Of a stretch of DNA of 64,000 nucleotides, positions 37,123-43,921 are shown piece by piece. Position 1 is the first letter of the stretch, and each line of letters starts with the position of its first letter. The DNA is taken from contig NZ_VYSA01000001.1 in assembly GCF_008710745.1 (NCBI RefSeq), positions 1,736,001 through 1,800,000 of the forward strand, written 5' to 3'. The DNA comes from Microbacterium rhizomatis (GTDB lineage: Bacteria; Actinomycetota; Actinomycetes; Actinomycetales; Microbacteriaceae). The position numbers and the translations under genes were made by a program. Under the pieces are notes generated by a model. That model was not told the DNA's origin, searched no databases, and worked only from the letters and a program-made list of their open reading frames with translations.

Positions 37123-37851
37123 ATGGACATCGTGCTCGTCCCCGGGCTGTGGCTGAACGGCGCGACGTGGAACGACGTCGCGGCCGAACTGACGAAGGCG
37201 GGGCACACCCCGCATCCGGTCACGCTGCCGGGCATGGAGTCTTCGGACGCGGATCGTACGGCCGTGACGCTCGCCGACTGCGTGGGTGCGGTGACCGACG
37301 CGATCGACGCCGCGGACGGACCCGTGGTGCTCGCCGGGCATTCCGCGGGCGCCGGGGTGGCCTCCGTCGCCCTCGACCGGCGAGTGGACCGGGTGGCGCG
37401 CATCATCCTGGTCGGCGGATTCCCTGCGCTGGCGGGCGAGCCGCTCATGGCGGGGTTCTCGGCCGAGGGGGGCGATCTGCGCCTGCCGCCGTGGTCGGAC
37501 TTCGACGAGGCCGACCTTCGTGATCTCGACGAGGATGCGCTGTCGCGTTTCTCCGACCGGGCGGTGCCGTCGCCCGCCGCACTCGCGCTCGATCCCGTGG
37601 CACTCCACGACGAACGGCGATACGGCGTGCCCCTGACGGCAGTGTGCACCGAGTTCTCCGCAGCCGACCTCCAGGAGTGGATCGCGGGCGGCGAGGCCTC
37701 GGTGCAGGACTTCACCCGCTTCCGCGATCTGACCTACGTCGATCTGCCGACGGGCCACTGGCCGCAGTTCACGAAGCCGCGGGAGCTCGCCGGGGCGATC
37801 CTGGCGCAGCCGCCTCTCACGGGGACCGCACCCGCCCCGCCGGCCTCCTAG
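37123..37851 (+). CDS. Alpha/beta-fold hydrolase
   Basis: 242 aa from ATG 37123 with GAGGAGG upstream. Landmarks: oxyanion strand MDIVLVPGLWLNGATW, nucleophile elbow LAGHSAGAGVASVA (Ser near residue 74), and the C-terminal His in YVDLPTGHWPQF. It belongs to the short esterase-type alpha/beta hydrolases without a large lid. The substrate is unknown. Its last four bases overlap the end of the convergent SRPBCC gene. Confidence 0.88.
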   Translation: MDIVLVPGLWLNGATWNDVAAELTKAGHTPHPVTLPGMESSDADRTAVTLADCVGAVTDAIDAADGPVVLAGHSAGAGVASVALDRRVDRVARIILVGGFPALAGEPLMAGFSAEGGDLRLPPWSDFDEADLRDLDEDALSRFSDRAVPSPAALALDPVALHDERRYGVPLTAVCTEFSAADLQEWIAGGEASVQDFTRFRDLTYVDLPTGHWPQFTKPRELAGAILAQPPLTGTAPAPPAS

Positions 37852-38288
37852 AGCCCGAGCACGACCCGGCCGAGCGTGTCGAGGAACGCGCCGTAGCCGG
37901 CGGTCACGCCGGCCTGCTGCTCCGGGGTGAATCCGGGCGTCTCCTGCGTGAGGGTCACGATCGTGCCGCCGTCGGCCTCGGTGAGCGATACCGTCGTCGG
38001 GGCCGCATTCTCGGGATGCTCCGGCACATCCGTGAGCGTGAAGACCAGCCGCGACGGGGCATCCACCTCGACGAATTCGCCGACCCAGTCCTTCGTGGTT
38101 CCATCGGGCAGATGCATCACGGCGCTCCACGCGCTGCCCGGCGCAGCATTCCAGACGAGGGTGTCGAGCGGCACCTCGACGGCGTCGGTGCCGAACCAGG
38201 ACGCAAAGTGCTGGGGTGCGGTGAATGCCTCCCAGACGAGTTCTCGCGGAGCGGCGAACGTACGGGTGACGGTGATGGATTCGGTCAT
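37848..38288 (-). CDS. SRPBCC / AHSA1-domain protein
   Basis: 146 aa from ATG 38288. An AHSA1-type START-like fold: TESITVTRTFAAPRELVWEA, then AFTAPQHFASWFGT, WVGEFVEVDAPSRLVFTLT and GWxxxLdxL-like end (AGYGAFLDTLGRVV). These proteins bind hydrophobic ligands in a helix-grip cavity; function is unknown. The start overlaps the stop of the ArsR gene as ATGA, giving the common ArsR-SRPBCC operon in which the two are co-made. Confidence 0.9.
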   Translation of the reverse strand: MTESITVTRTFAAPRELVWEAFTAPQHFASWFGTDAVEVPLDTLVWNAAPGSAWSAVMHLPDGTTKDWVGEFVEVDAPSRLVFTLTDVPEHPENAAPTTVSLTEADGGTIVTLTQETPGFTPEQQAGVTAGYGAFLDTLGRVVLGL

Positions 38289-38659
38289 GATCGGTCCTTC
38301 GGTTCGGTGCGCGCAGGGTCGGCGCGGACGGTGGCTGACTGCTGAAGCTCGGTGAGGTAGGTGCCGAGCGAATCGAGGCTCTCGCCCCAGAACCGCTCGA
38401 AATCGGTGATCCATCCGGATGCTGCGGCCAGCGGCCGAGCATCGAGCCGGGCGGGTCGATACTGCGCGTCGCGCCCACGGGTCACGAGCCCCGCGCTCTG
38501 CAGCACGCGCAGGTGCTTCGAGACGGCGGCGAAGCTCATGTCGAAGGGCTCGGCGAGCTGGCCGACGGTAGCCTCCCCTGCGGCCAGATGCGCGAGGATC
38601 GCGCGCCTGGTCGGATCAGCGAGAGCGCTGAACGTGCGGCTGAGCTGATCGGTCGGCAT
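38285..38659 (-). CDS. ArsR-family transcriptional regulator
   Basis: 124 aa; ATG 38659 is chosen over an in-frame start at 38680 because AGGAGG lies just upstream of it. The winged helix reads FSALADPTRRAILAHLAAGE, then MSFAAVSKHLRVLQSAGLV. No metal-binding CVC box is present, so it is of the non-metal SRPBCC-associated type. It should repress its own operon at the palindrome just upstream. Confidence 0.92.
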   Translation of the reverse strand: MPTDQLSRTFSALADPTRRAILAHLAAGEATVGQLAEPFDMSFAAVSKHLRVLQSAGLVTRGRDAQYRPARLDARPLAAASGWITDFERFWGESLDSLGTYLTELQQSATVRADPARTEPKDRS

Positions 38660-38673
38660 CCGGCATCCCTCCT

Positions 38674-38710
38674 TATTCAACTATACGGTTGAGAACTGAT
38701 GAGTTGAATA
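38674..38710. promoter_or_regulatory. Probable ArsR operator
   Basis: Upstream of the arsR-type gene, TCAACTATACGGTTGA (38677-38692) is an inverted repeat. It is nested in a wider perfect 9-bp repeat TATTCAACT/AGTTGAATA (38674-38682 and 38702-38710). The motif resembles operators of SRPBCC-linked ArsR proteins. Confidence 0.6.
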
Positions 38711-38836
38711 TAGGACGACGGGATGTGCGAGCGCAAGACGTGCGTCAGTTCTCGGTCGTCCGGCGGTGGGACGGGTATCGACGCGCTCGCCGGCGGTCGC
38801 ACGAGGCCGTCGTGTGGTTCATCTGCGCCGAGCCGC

Positions 38837-38923
38837 CTGCACAACGCAGGATCGATCTGCACCCCAAGCCACGACACGCCGTCCGAGCAGCCGCCAGCCG
38901 AGCAGCGATCCTGCGTTGTGCAG
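38837..38923. repeat. Inverted-repeat element, family B copy 2
   Basis: Arms CTGCACAACGCAGGATCG (38837-38854) and CGATCCTGCGTTGTGCAG (38906-38923) are a perfect 18-bp inverted repeat around a 51-bp loop. It lies between the end of the ECF sigma gene and the start region of the arsR-type gene. Confidence 0.88.
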
Positions 38924-38945
38924 CGACGTGCATCTCGCTCCCCGG

Positions 38946-40187
38946 TCACCCCTGTCGATGACGGGCCGAATCCGCGCGCCGGCGGAGCCAGCGGCGCTCG
39001 TCGGCGCGTTCTGCGAGGGCGATGGCCCGCTCGTAGGCGTCCGTGGCGTCTCGGCCGGAGGCAGCGAGGAGGTGGGCGCGCGTCGCCCAGTACGGACCGA
39101 ACCGCTCGACCGCCGACGGGGCGGAGATGGCGTCGAGCTCGGCCAGCCCCGCGTCGGGTCCGATCGTCGTTCCCGCGGCCGCCGCGAGGGCGGTGCGTGC
39201 CCCGAGCGTGGGGCTCACGGCGATGAGCGCGCGATGCAGCCGCAGGATCGCGGCCGAATCGGGTCGCTCGCCTCGGACGCGCACGGCGGAGGCGGACTGG
39301 ATCGCCGCCTCGAGCTGGAAGCGGCCGGGCGCTCGCCCGGCGTGAGCGGTGCGCAACAGCCGCTCGCCGAGGGCGATGAGATCGGCATCCCACCTCGTCG
39401 CATCCTGTTCTTCGAGCGGGACGTACTCGCCATCGACGGTGCGGGCATCGGAGCGCGCGGAGGACAGCGCGATCAGGGCCGCCAGTCCGTACGCCTCCGG
39501 CTCGTCGACGAGCAGCTGGGCGAGGGTCACGGCGAGGTAGAGCGACTCTCCCGCGAGATCGGCCCCGGCTTCCGAACCGGACCACGACAGCGCGTACGCG
39601 CCGTAGATCGCTTCGAGCACGGCAGGCAGCCGCACCGGCATGTCGGCCCGGGTCGGCACGACGAACGGGATTCGCGCGTCGCGGATCCGGCGTTTCGCCC
39701 TGACGAGCCGCTGACCCATCGCCGCCGGCGAGACAGCGAATGCGCGGGCGATGTCGGAGGCATCGATCCCGAGCACGGTCTGCAGCATGAGGGGCGTCCG
39801 GGCGGCGGGGTCGATCGCGGGGTGGGCGCACACGAAGAGCAGCTCGAGGCGTTTGTCGGGGATGTCGTCGAGAGCGTCCAGGTCGACGGTGCCGAGTGCG
39901 GACATGACGGGAGCCTCCGGGTCGAGTGCGACCGATGTGCGCCGGGAAGCCGATCCGAGCACATCGCGCTGGCGGTTACGGGCCACGGTGAGCAGCCACG
40001 CATCGGGCTGGTCGGGTACGCCCTGATCGGGCCACAACCGCAGGGCCCGCTCGAATGCATCGGCCAGCGCGTCTTCGGCGAGCGGGATGTCGCGGGTCGG
40101 CGCCGCGAGCAGGGCGACCAGGCGCCCGTACGAGGTGCGCGCCGCGCGGAACGCTGCGGCGCGTACCTCGTCCAGTGGCGTGATCAC
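38946..40187 (-). CDS. ECF42-type RNA polymerase sigma factor
   Basis: 413 aa from GTG 40187. Sigma region 2 (FRAARTSYGRLVALLAAPTR to PDAWLLTVARNRQRDVL) and region 4 (FAVSPAAMGQRLVRAKRRIR) fill the first ~190 residues. A C-terminal extension of about 220 residues with TPR-like helices follows (YGLAALIALSSARSDAR). This is the architecture of ECF42 sigma factors, which have no anti-sigma but act with a YciI/DGPF-domain partner. That partner lies 16 bp upstream on the same strand. The stimulus and regulon are unknown. Confidence 0.9.
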   Translation of the reverse strand: MITPLDEVRAAAFRAARTSYGRLVALLAAPTRDIPLAEDALADAFERALRLWPDQGVPDQPDAWLLTVARNRQRDVLGSASRRTSVALDPEAPVMSALGTVDLDALDDIPDKRLELLFVCAHPAIDPAARTPLMLQTVLGIDASDIARAFAVSPAAMGQRLVRAKRRIRDARIPFVVPTRADMPVRLPAVLEAIYGAYALSWSGSEAGADLAGESLYLAVTLAQLLVDEPEAYGLAALIALSSARSDARTVDGEYVPLEEQDATRWDADLIALGERLLRTAHAGRAPGRFQLEAAIQSASAVRVRGERPDSAAILRLHRALIAVSPTLGARTALAAAAGTTIGPDAGLAELDAISAPSAVERFGPYWATRAHLLAASGRDATDAYERAIALAERADERRWLRRRADSARHRQG

Positions 40188-40203
40188 GCGTGCGGAGGTG
40201 TCG

Positions 40204-40587
40204 TCACACGCTCGGCGAGCCGACCCAGGCGTGGTCGACGAAGCGGGTGGCGGTCGGACGGATCTCGACCACGCCCCACGCGATCGATGGCGCCTTCTGG
40301 GCCCAGGCGATCGCGGTATCCAGATCGTCGACGTCGATCACGAACGTGCCGCCGAGCTGCTCCCTCGTGGACGAGAACGGCCCATCCTGCACGATGAGCT
40401 CGCCGTTCGCTCGCGAGACGGTGGTCGTGAGCATGGACGGCTGGAGCACTTCCGCCGAGGCCAGGACCCCGGCGGCGTCGAGCTCTTTCGCATAGAGATC
40501 GAATGCCCGCATCCCCTCGTCGAGGGCGTCCTGGCCGAGGTCGTCGGCGGTCATCTCGGGATAGTGCAGCAGCAGTGTGTAGCGCAT
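40204..40587 (-). CDS. YciI/DGPF-domain protein, ECF42 partner
   Basis: 127 aa from ATG 40587, with GAAGGA upstream. The fold starts MRYTLLLHYPEMT. The family signature is VQDGPFSSTREQLGGTFVID near residue 68, followed by DLDTAIAWAQKAPS and VVEIRPT. In ECF42 operons the DGPF protein is made with the sigma factor, and here the two genes are 16 bp apart. Its biochemical role is not established. Confidence 0.9.
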   Translation of the reverse strand: MRYTLLLHYPEMTADDLGQDALDEGMRAFDLYAKELDAAGVLASAEVLQPSMLTTTVSRANGELIVQDGPFSSTREQLGGTFVIDVDDLDTAIAWAQKAPSIAWGVVEIRPTATRFVDHAWVGSPSV

Positions 40588-40818
40588 GACGATTCCTTCG
40601 TGTCGGGCATGGGCCTGTGCTCCATGCTTCACCACGATGACGATCGAGCACAGGGCCGATCGACACGTCGATCGGCCTGCGCTCGCGAATCTCGGTCGAA
40701 CTGCCGGGCGCGAAGCGCGGTCACCCCTGCCGACTCGGGCATGGGACCTGATTCCTCCCGAAGTTTTCACCCGCTCCGGGCGACCCGGGGGATCACCCCG
40801 GCTCATAGACTGCGCCGT

Positions 40819-41847
40819 ATGACACTCGCCGCGGCCACCCGCGGGTCGCTCGTGCAGCGGGCGGTGTGGTGGGCGGCGGATTACGCGTACGCCGCCTGGC
40901 GCCAGCTCGCCGTGCTCGCTCCGCCGTGGGGCGCGAGCGGTCATCGCGGTACGCCCCGGGCGTGGGCGAGGGGCTCGGTCGGCCTTCCCGAGGTGATCCT
41001 CCTGCCTGGCGTGTACGAGCATTGGACCTTTCTGCGCCCCCTCGCGAACGCGCTGAATGCGGACGGATACCGCGTCCGGGTGGTGCACGGTCTCGGTGCG
41101 AACACCCGTGACATCGTCGAGACCGCCGAGCGCCTGGGTCGCGCGCTCGCCCGCACCCCTCCGCCCGCGGCCGGGCGGGTGCTCATCGCCCACAGCAAGG
41201 GCGGACTGATCGGCAAGCACCTGCTGATCGCCTCGGGCGCGGCGCACGCGGCGGCACGCGAAGCCCACGCAGGCGGCGATCCGGCCGAGGCCGCCGCGCG
41301 GGCGACGGCTCCGGCATCCGCCGGTCATCGGGGAGCGGCTCGGCGGCCCGCCGACCAGCCGGGAGCCGGTCAGCCGGGGGCGGGGCGGCCGGGAGCGGAG
41401 CGGCCGGGAGCCGGTCAGCCGGAGGCGGGGCGGCCGGAGGCGGGGCTACCCCGCGCGGGCCACCCGGCCGCCGACCAGCCCGACCCCGATCAGCCGGGCG
41501 CGGACGACCCGGCCGAGCAGGAAGGGCGCGCACTCGGCGTGATCGGAATGGTGGCGGTCTGCACGCCGTTCGGCGGATCGCCGCTCGCGCGGCTGGTGTG
41601 GGCCCCCAGCATCCGGGCATTCCTCCCGTCCGACGCGACGATTGTCAGCCTCGGCCGCGACACGTCGATGAACGGTCGGATCGTGTCGGTGTTCGGGAGG
41701 TTCGACCCGCACATCCCGGGCGGCAGCGCCCTCGACGGCGCGACGAACGTCCTCCTGTCGGCTAGGGGCCACTTCCGGATCCTGGGCCGACCCGAGACGT
41801 ATCGGGCCGTGCGCGACGCAATCGCGCTCCTCTCCCACCCGGGATGA
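40819..41847 (+). CDS. Alpha/beta hydrolase interrupted by a Pro/Gly/Ala repeat insert
   Basis: 342 aa; TAGACT ends seven bases before ATG 40819. The hydrolase core is seen as VILLPGVYEHWTFLRPLANA, GYRVRVVHGLGANT and the nucleophile elbow VLIAHSKGGLIGKHLL near residue 124. Residues about 140-232 are then an Ala-rich stretch and repeats such as QPGAGQPGAGRPGAE. The core resumes at VIGMVAVCTPFGGSPLARL and ends with SARGHFRILG, probably holding the catalytic His. The insert sits where lids occur in lipases. The DNA under it is a 15-bp minisatellite, so its length may vary between strains. Function otherwise unknown. Confidence 0.78.
   Translation: MTLAAATRGSLVQRAVWWAADYAYAAWRQLAVLAPPWGASGHRGTPRAWARGSVGLPEVILLPGVYEHWTFLRPLANALNADGYRVRVVHGLGANTRDIVETAERLGRALARTPPPAAGRVLIAHSKGGLIGKHLLIASGAAHAAAREAHAGGDPAEAAARATAPASAGHRGAARRPADQPGAGQPGAGRPGAERPGAGQPEAGRPEAGLPRAGHPAADQPDPDQPGADDPAEQEGRALGVIGMVAVCTPFGGSPLARLVWAPSIRAFLPSDATIVSLGRDTSMNGRIVSVFGRFDPHIPGGSALDGATNVLLSARGHFRILGRPETYRAVRDAIALLSHPG
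41340..41500 (+). repeat. 15-bp coding minisatellite in the hydrolase gene
   Basis: Variants of CAGCCGGGAGCCGGT follow one another in frame, each coding five residues such as Gln-Pro-Gly-Ala-Gly. Unit length is a multiple of three, so expansion keeps the gene open. Confidence 0.85.
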
Positions 41848-41970
41848 TCGGCGGGTCGACAGCATCCCGTGTCCGGCAGATGGTCGCCGACGCGGGCCAT
41901 GCCTGCCAGCTGGCGGACACGCGCGTGCGATCCGGGGCCACCCACGGCACGACTCGCCTCAGCAGCCGGG

Positions 41971-42978
41971 TCAGGCGGCCGGGCGCAGCGACGCCACGAA
42001 GTCGAGCTTGTCGAGCACGGGCACGGGAATCACGAACGGGTACAGGTCTTCCTTGCCCATCGACCGGTTGATCATGTTGAGCGCGGTCGAGAGCGGCACC
42101 CACACCCCTGTCACGAGGTCGCGGAATCGCGAGAACGCACCGACGGCGACCGCGGTCAGCCCGTATTCGGCCGCAGTCTGAACGGTGTCGCAGATGTGGA
42201 GGTAGTGCGCCCAGGTTTCGGCGAAGTCCTCGTAGGGGTGCATCGTCGCGTAGGTCGTGAGGTACGACCGGGCCCACCCGTTCGGCGGGCCGTCGGCATA
42301 GTGCCGGTCGAGCGACTCCTGGTACGAGACGCGCTCGTCGCCGAACAGCTCGCGCGCTCGCGCGAGCAGATCGCTGCGCTGCGCCACCTCGAGCAGCTGC
42401 CACTCGTAATAGTGGCCGATCTCATGACGGAAGTGGCCCAGCATCGTGCGGTAGGGCTCGTCGAGCTCACCGCGCACGCGCTCCCGGTAGGCGGGGTCGC
42501 TCTCGGCGAGGTTGATCGTGATGATGCCGTCGTCGTGGCCGATCATCACCTTCTCGTTCGTGCTCGAGAGAAGGTCGAACGCGAGTCCGTTCACGGGATC
42601 ACCGCCGGTCGCAGGGTTGCGGCCCATGACGGGGAACCCGAGCGCGTCGAGCTCGGCGATCAGGTGACGCTTCGCGCGCTCCGCGAGCGGGAAGTTCTCG
42701 ATCCCGTCCAGGTCGGCATCGTTCGGCCTGGTGCGGGTGAGGTCGCAGCTGAAGCACTGTCCGCCCTCGAGCGGGGCGAGCCACGTGCAGCCCGACAGGT
42801 TGAGGTTGCGGCAGATGTGCCACACCAGTCCCGACGTGTCGACGTACCTCCCGGTCGCGTCGAGCGGGACGATCTCACCCTCAGCGCGCGAGTAGCCGAG
42901 TGCTGTTCCGCACGACACGCAGACGGAGTTCTCGAAGAAGAGCGGGTTCCCGCAGACGCGGCATCGGTAGGCCTTCAC
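41971..42978 (-). CDS. Putative zinc-binding metallopeptidase (COG4307)
   Basis: 335 aa from GTG 42978; a GTG six codons earlier is possible, but the family begins at the zinc ribbon. The N-terminus has the zinc ribbon CRVCGNPLFFENSVCVSCG and later CFSCDLTR. The catalytic helix HFRHEIGHYYEW (HExxH near residue 186) and a downstream Glu/His region DFAETWAHYLHICD define this little-studied metallopeptidase family. It is often found with alpha-E, circularly permuted ATP-grasp and transglutaminase genes, as here. It may process whatever that set makes. It has no signal peptide. Confidence 0.85.
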   Translation of the reverse strand: MKAYRCRVCGNPLFFENSVCVSCGTALGYSRAEGEIVPLDATGRYVDTSGLVWHICRNLNLSGCTWLAPLEGGQCFSCDLTRTRPNDADLDGIENFPLAERAKRHLIAELDALGFPVMGRNPATGGDPVNGLAFDLLSSTNEKVMIGHDDGIITINLAESDPAYRERVRGELDEPYRTMLGHFRHEIGHYYEWQLLEVAQRSDLLARARELFGDERVSYQESLDRHYADGPPNGWARSYLTTYATMHPYEDFAETWAHYLHICDTVQTAAEYGLTAVAVGAFSRFRDLVTGVWVPLSTALNMINRSMGKEDLYPFVIPVPVLDKLDFVASLRPAA

Positions 42979-43012
42979 GTGTGAATGGTCGCACACCGAC
43001 CATCACTGCCCG

Positions 43013-43921
43013 TCAGGGTTGCGCGTACTCCTCGAGAGGAGCTACGTCGACCGAGACCCGCAGCGTCGACTTCTTCGCTTCCGTGAAGATGATGCCCTTC
43101 ACCGGCGACACGTCGCCGTAGTCGCGACCCCACGCGACCGTGACATGGCGATCAGCGATCCACTGGTCGTTGGTCGGGTCGAACGCGAGCCACTGACCCG
43201 ACCCCGAACGCCCCGGACCGGGTATCCACGCGGCGACCCACGCATGCGAGGCATCCGCCCCGACCACCCGCTCGCGGCCGGGCAGCGGACGCGTGGCCAG
43301 ATAGCCGCTGACGTAGCGGGCGGCGACCCCGTGGGTCCGCAGGCACGCGAGGGCGAGGTGCGCGAAGTCCTGACACACCCCGGCCCTGGTCGCCATGACG
43401 TCGGCGACGGTGCTCGTGACGGTCGTCGCCTTGCTGTCGTACTGGAAGTCGGCCTTGATCCGGTGCATCAGATCGGTGACCGCCTCGCCGATCGGGCGCC
43501 CGGGGAGGAGGGATGCTCTCGCATAATCGTGCGCCTCATCCACATGCTTCGCCCTCGGCGACTCGAGCACGAACTCCGTCGCCGCCCAGGCACCGGGCAC
43601 GTCAGGATGTACGAGCGGTCGCGAGCGCTCCCACGGCTCGGCGAGGGCCGCCGCGTCGTACTCGGGCGCGACCACCGTCACCTCGCTCTGGGCTTCGATC
43701 GTGAGGCGTCGATGCGGCTCGGTCACGTGGAAGTACGACACGACGTTTCCATACCCGTCGAGGTCTTCGGTGAGGTCCCCCGGGGCGGGGTCGACCGTCA
43801 CGCGATGCCACGCCACCTGCTGCCACGGCAGCGGCCGCGGAACGCCGTGCGCGAGTCCGAGGCTGTCGCGGACGTCGTCGTCGTACGAGTACTCGGTACG
43901 GTGCGCCACCCGATACTTCAC
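43013..43921 (-). CDS. Transglutaminase-family protein (bacterial N-terminal region + core)
   Basis: 302 aa from GTG 43921. The N-terminal beta region MKYRVAHRTEYSYDDDVRDS is typical of bacterial transglutaminase-like proteins. The core has the Cys-His-Asp triad: AGVCQDFAHLALACL (Cys near residue 184), GADASHAWVAAWIPG and LAFDPTNDQW. Such proteins are usually peptidases or amidases rather than crosslinkers. The start overlaps the stop of the ATP-grasp/alpha-E gene as GTGA, so translation is coupled. Confidence 0.9.
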   Translation of the reverse strand: MKYRVAHRTEYSYDDDVRDSLGLAHGVPRPLPWQQVAWHRVTVDPAPGDLTEDLDGYGNVVSYFHVTEPHRRLTIEAQSEVTVVAPEYDAAALAEPWERSRPLVHPDVPGAWAATEFVLESPRAKHVDEAHDYARASLLPGRPIGEAVTDLMHRIKADFQYDSKATTVTSTVADVMATRAGVCQDFAHLALACLRTHGVAARYVSGYLATRPLPGRERVVGADASHAWVAAWIPGPGRSGSGQWLAFDPTNDQWIADRHVTVAWGRDYGDVSPVKGIIFTEAKKSTLRVSVDVAPLEEYAQP

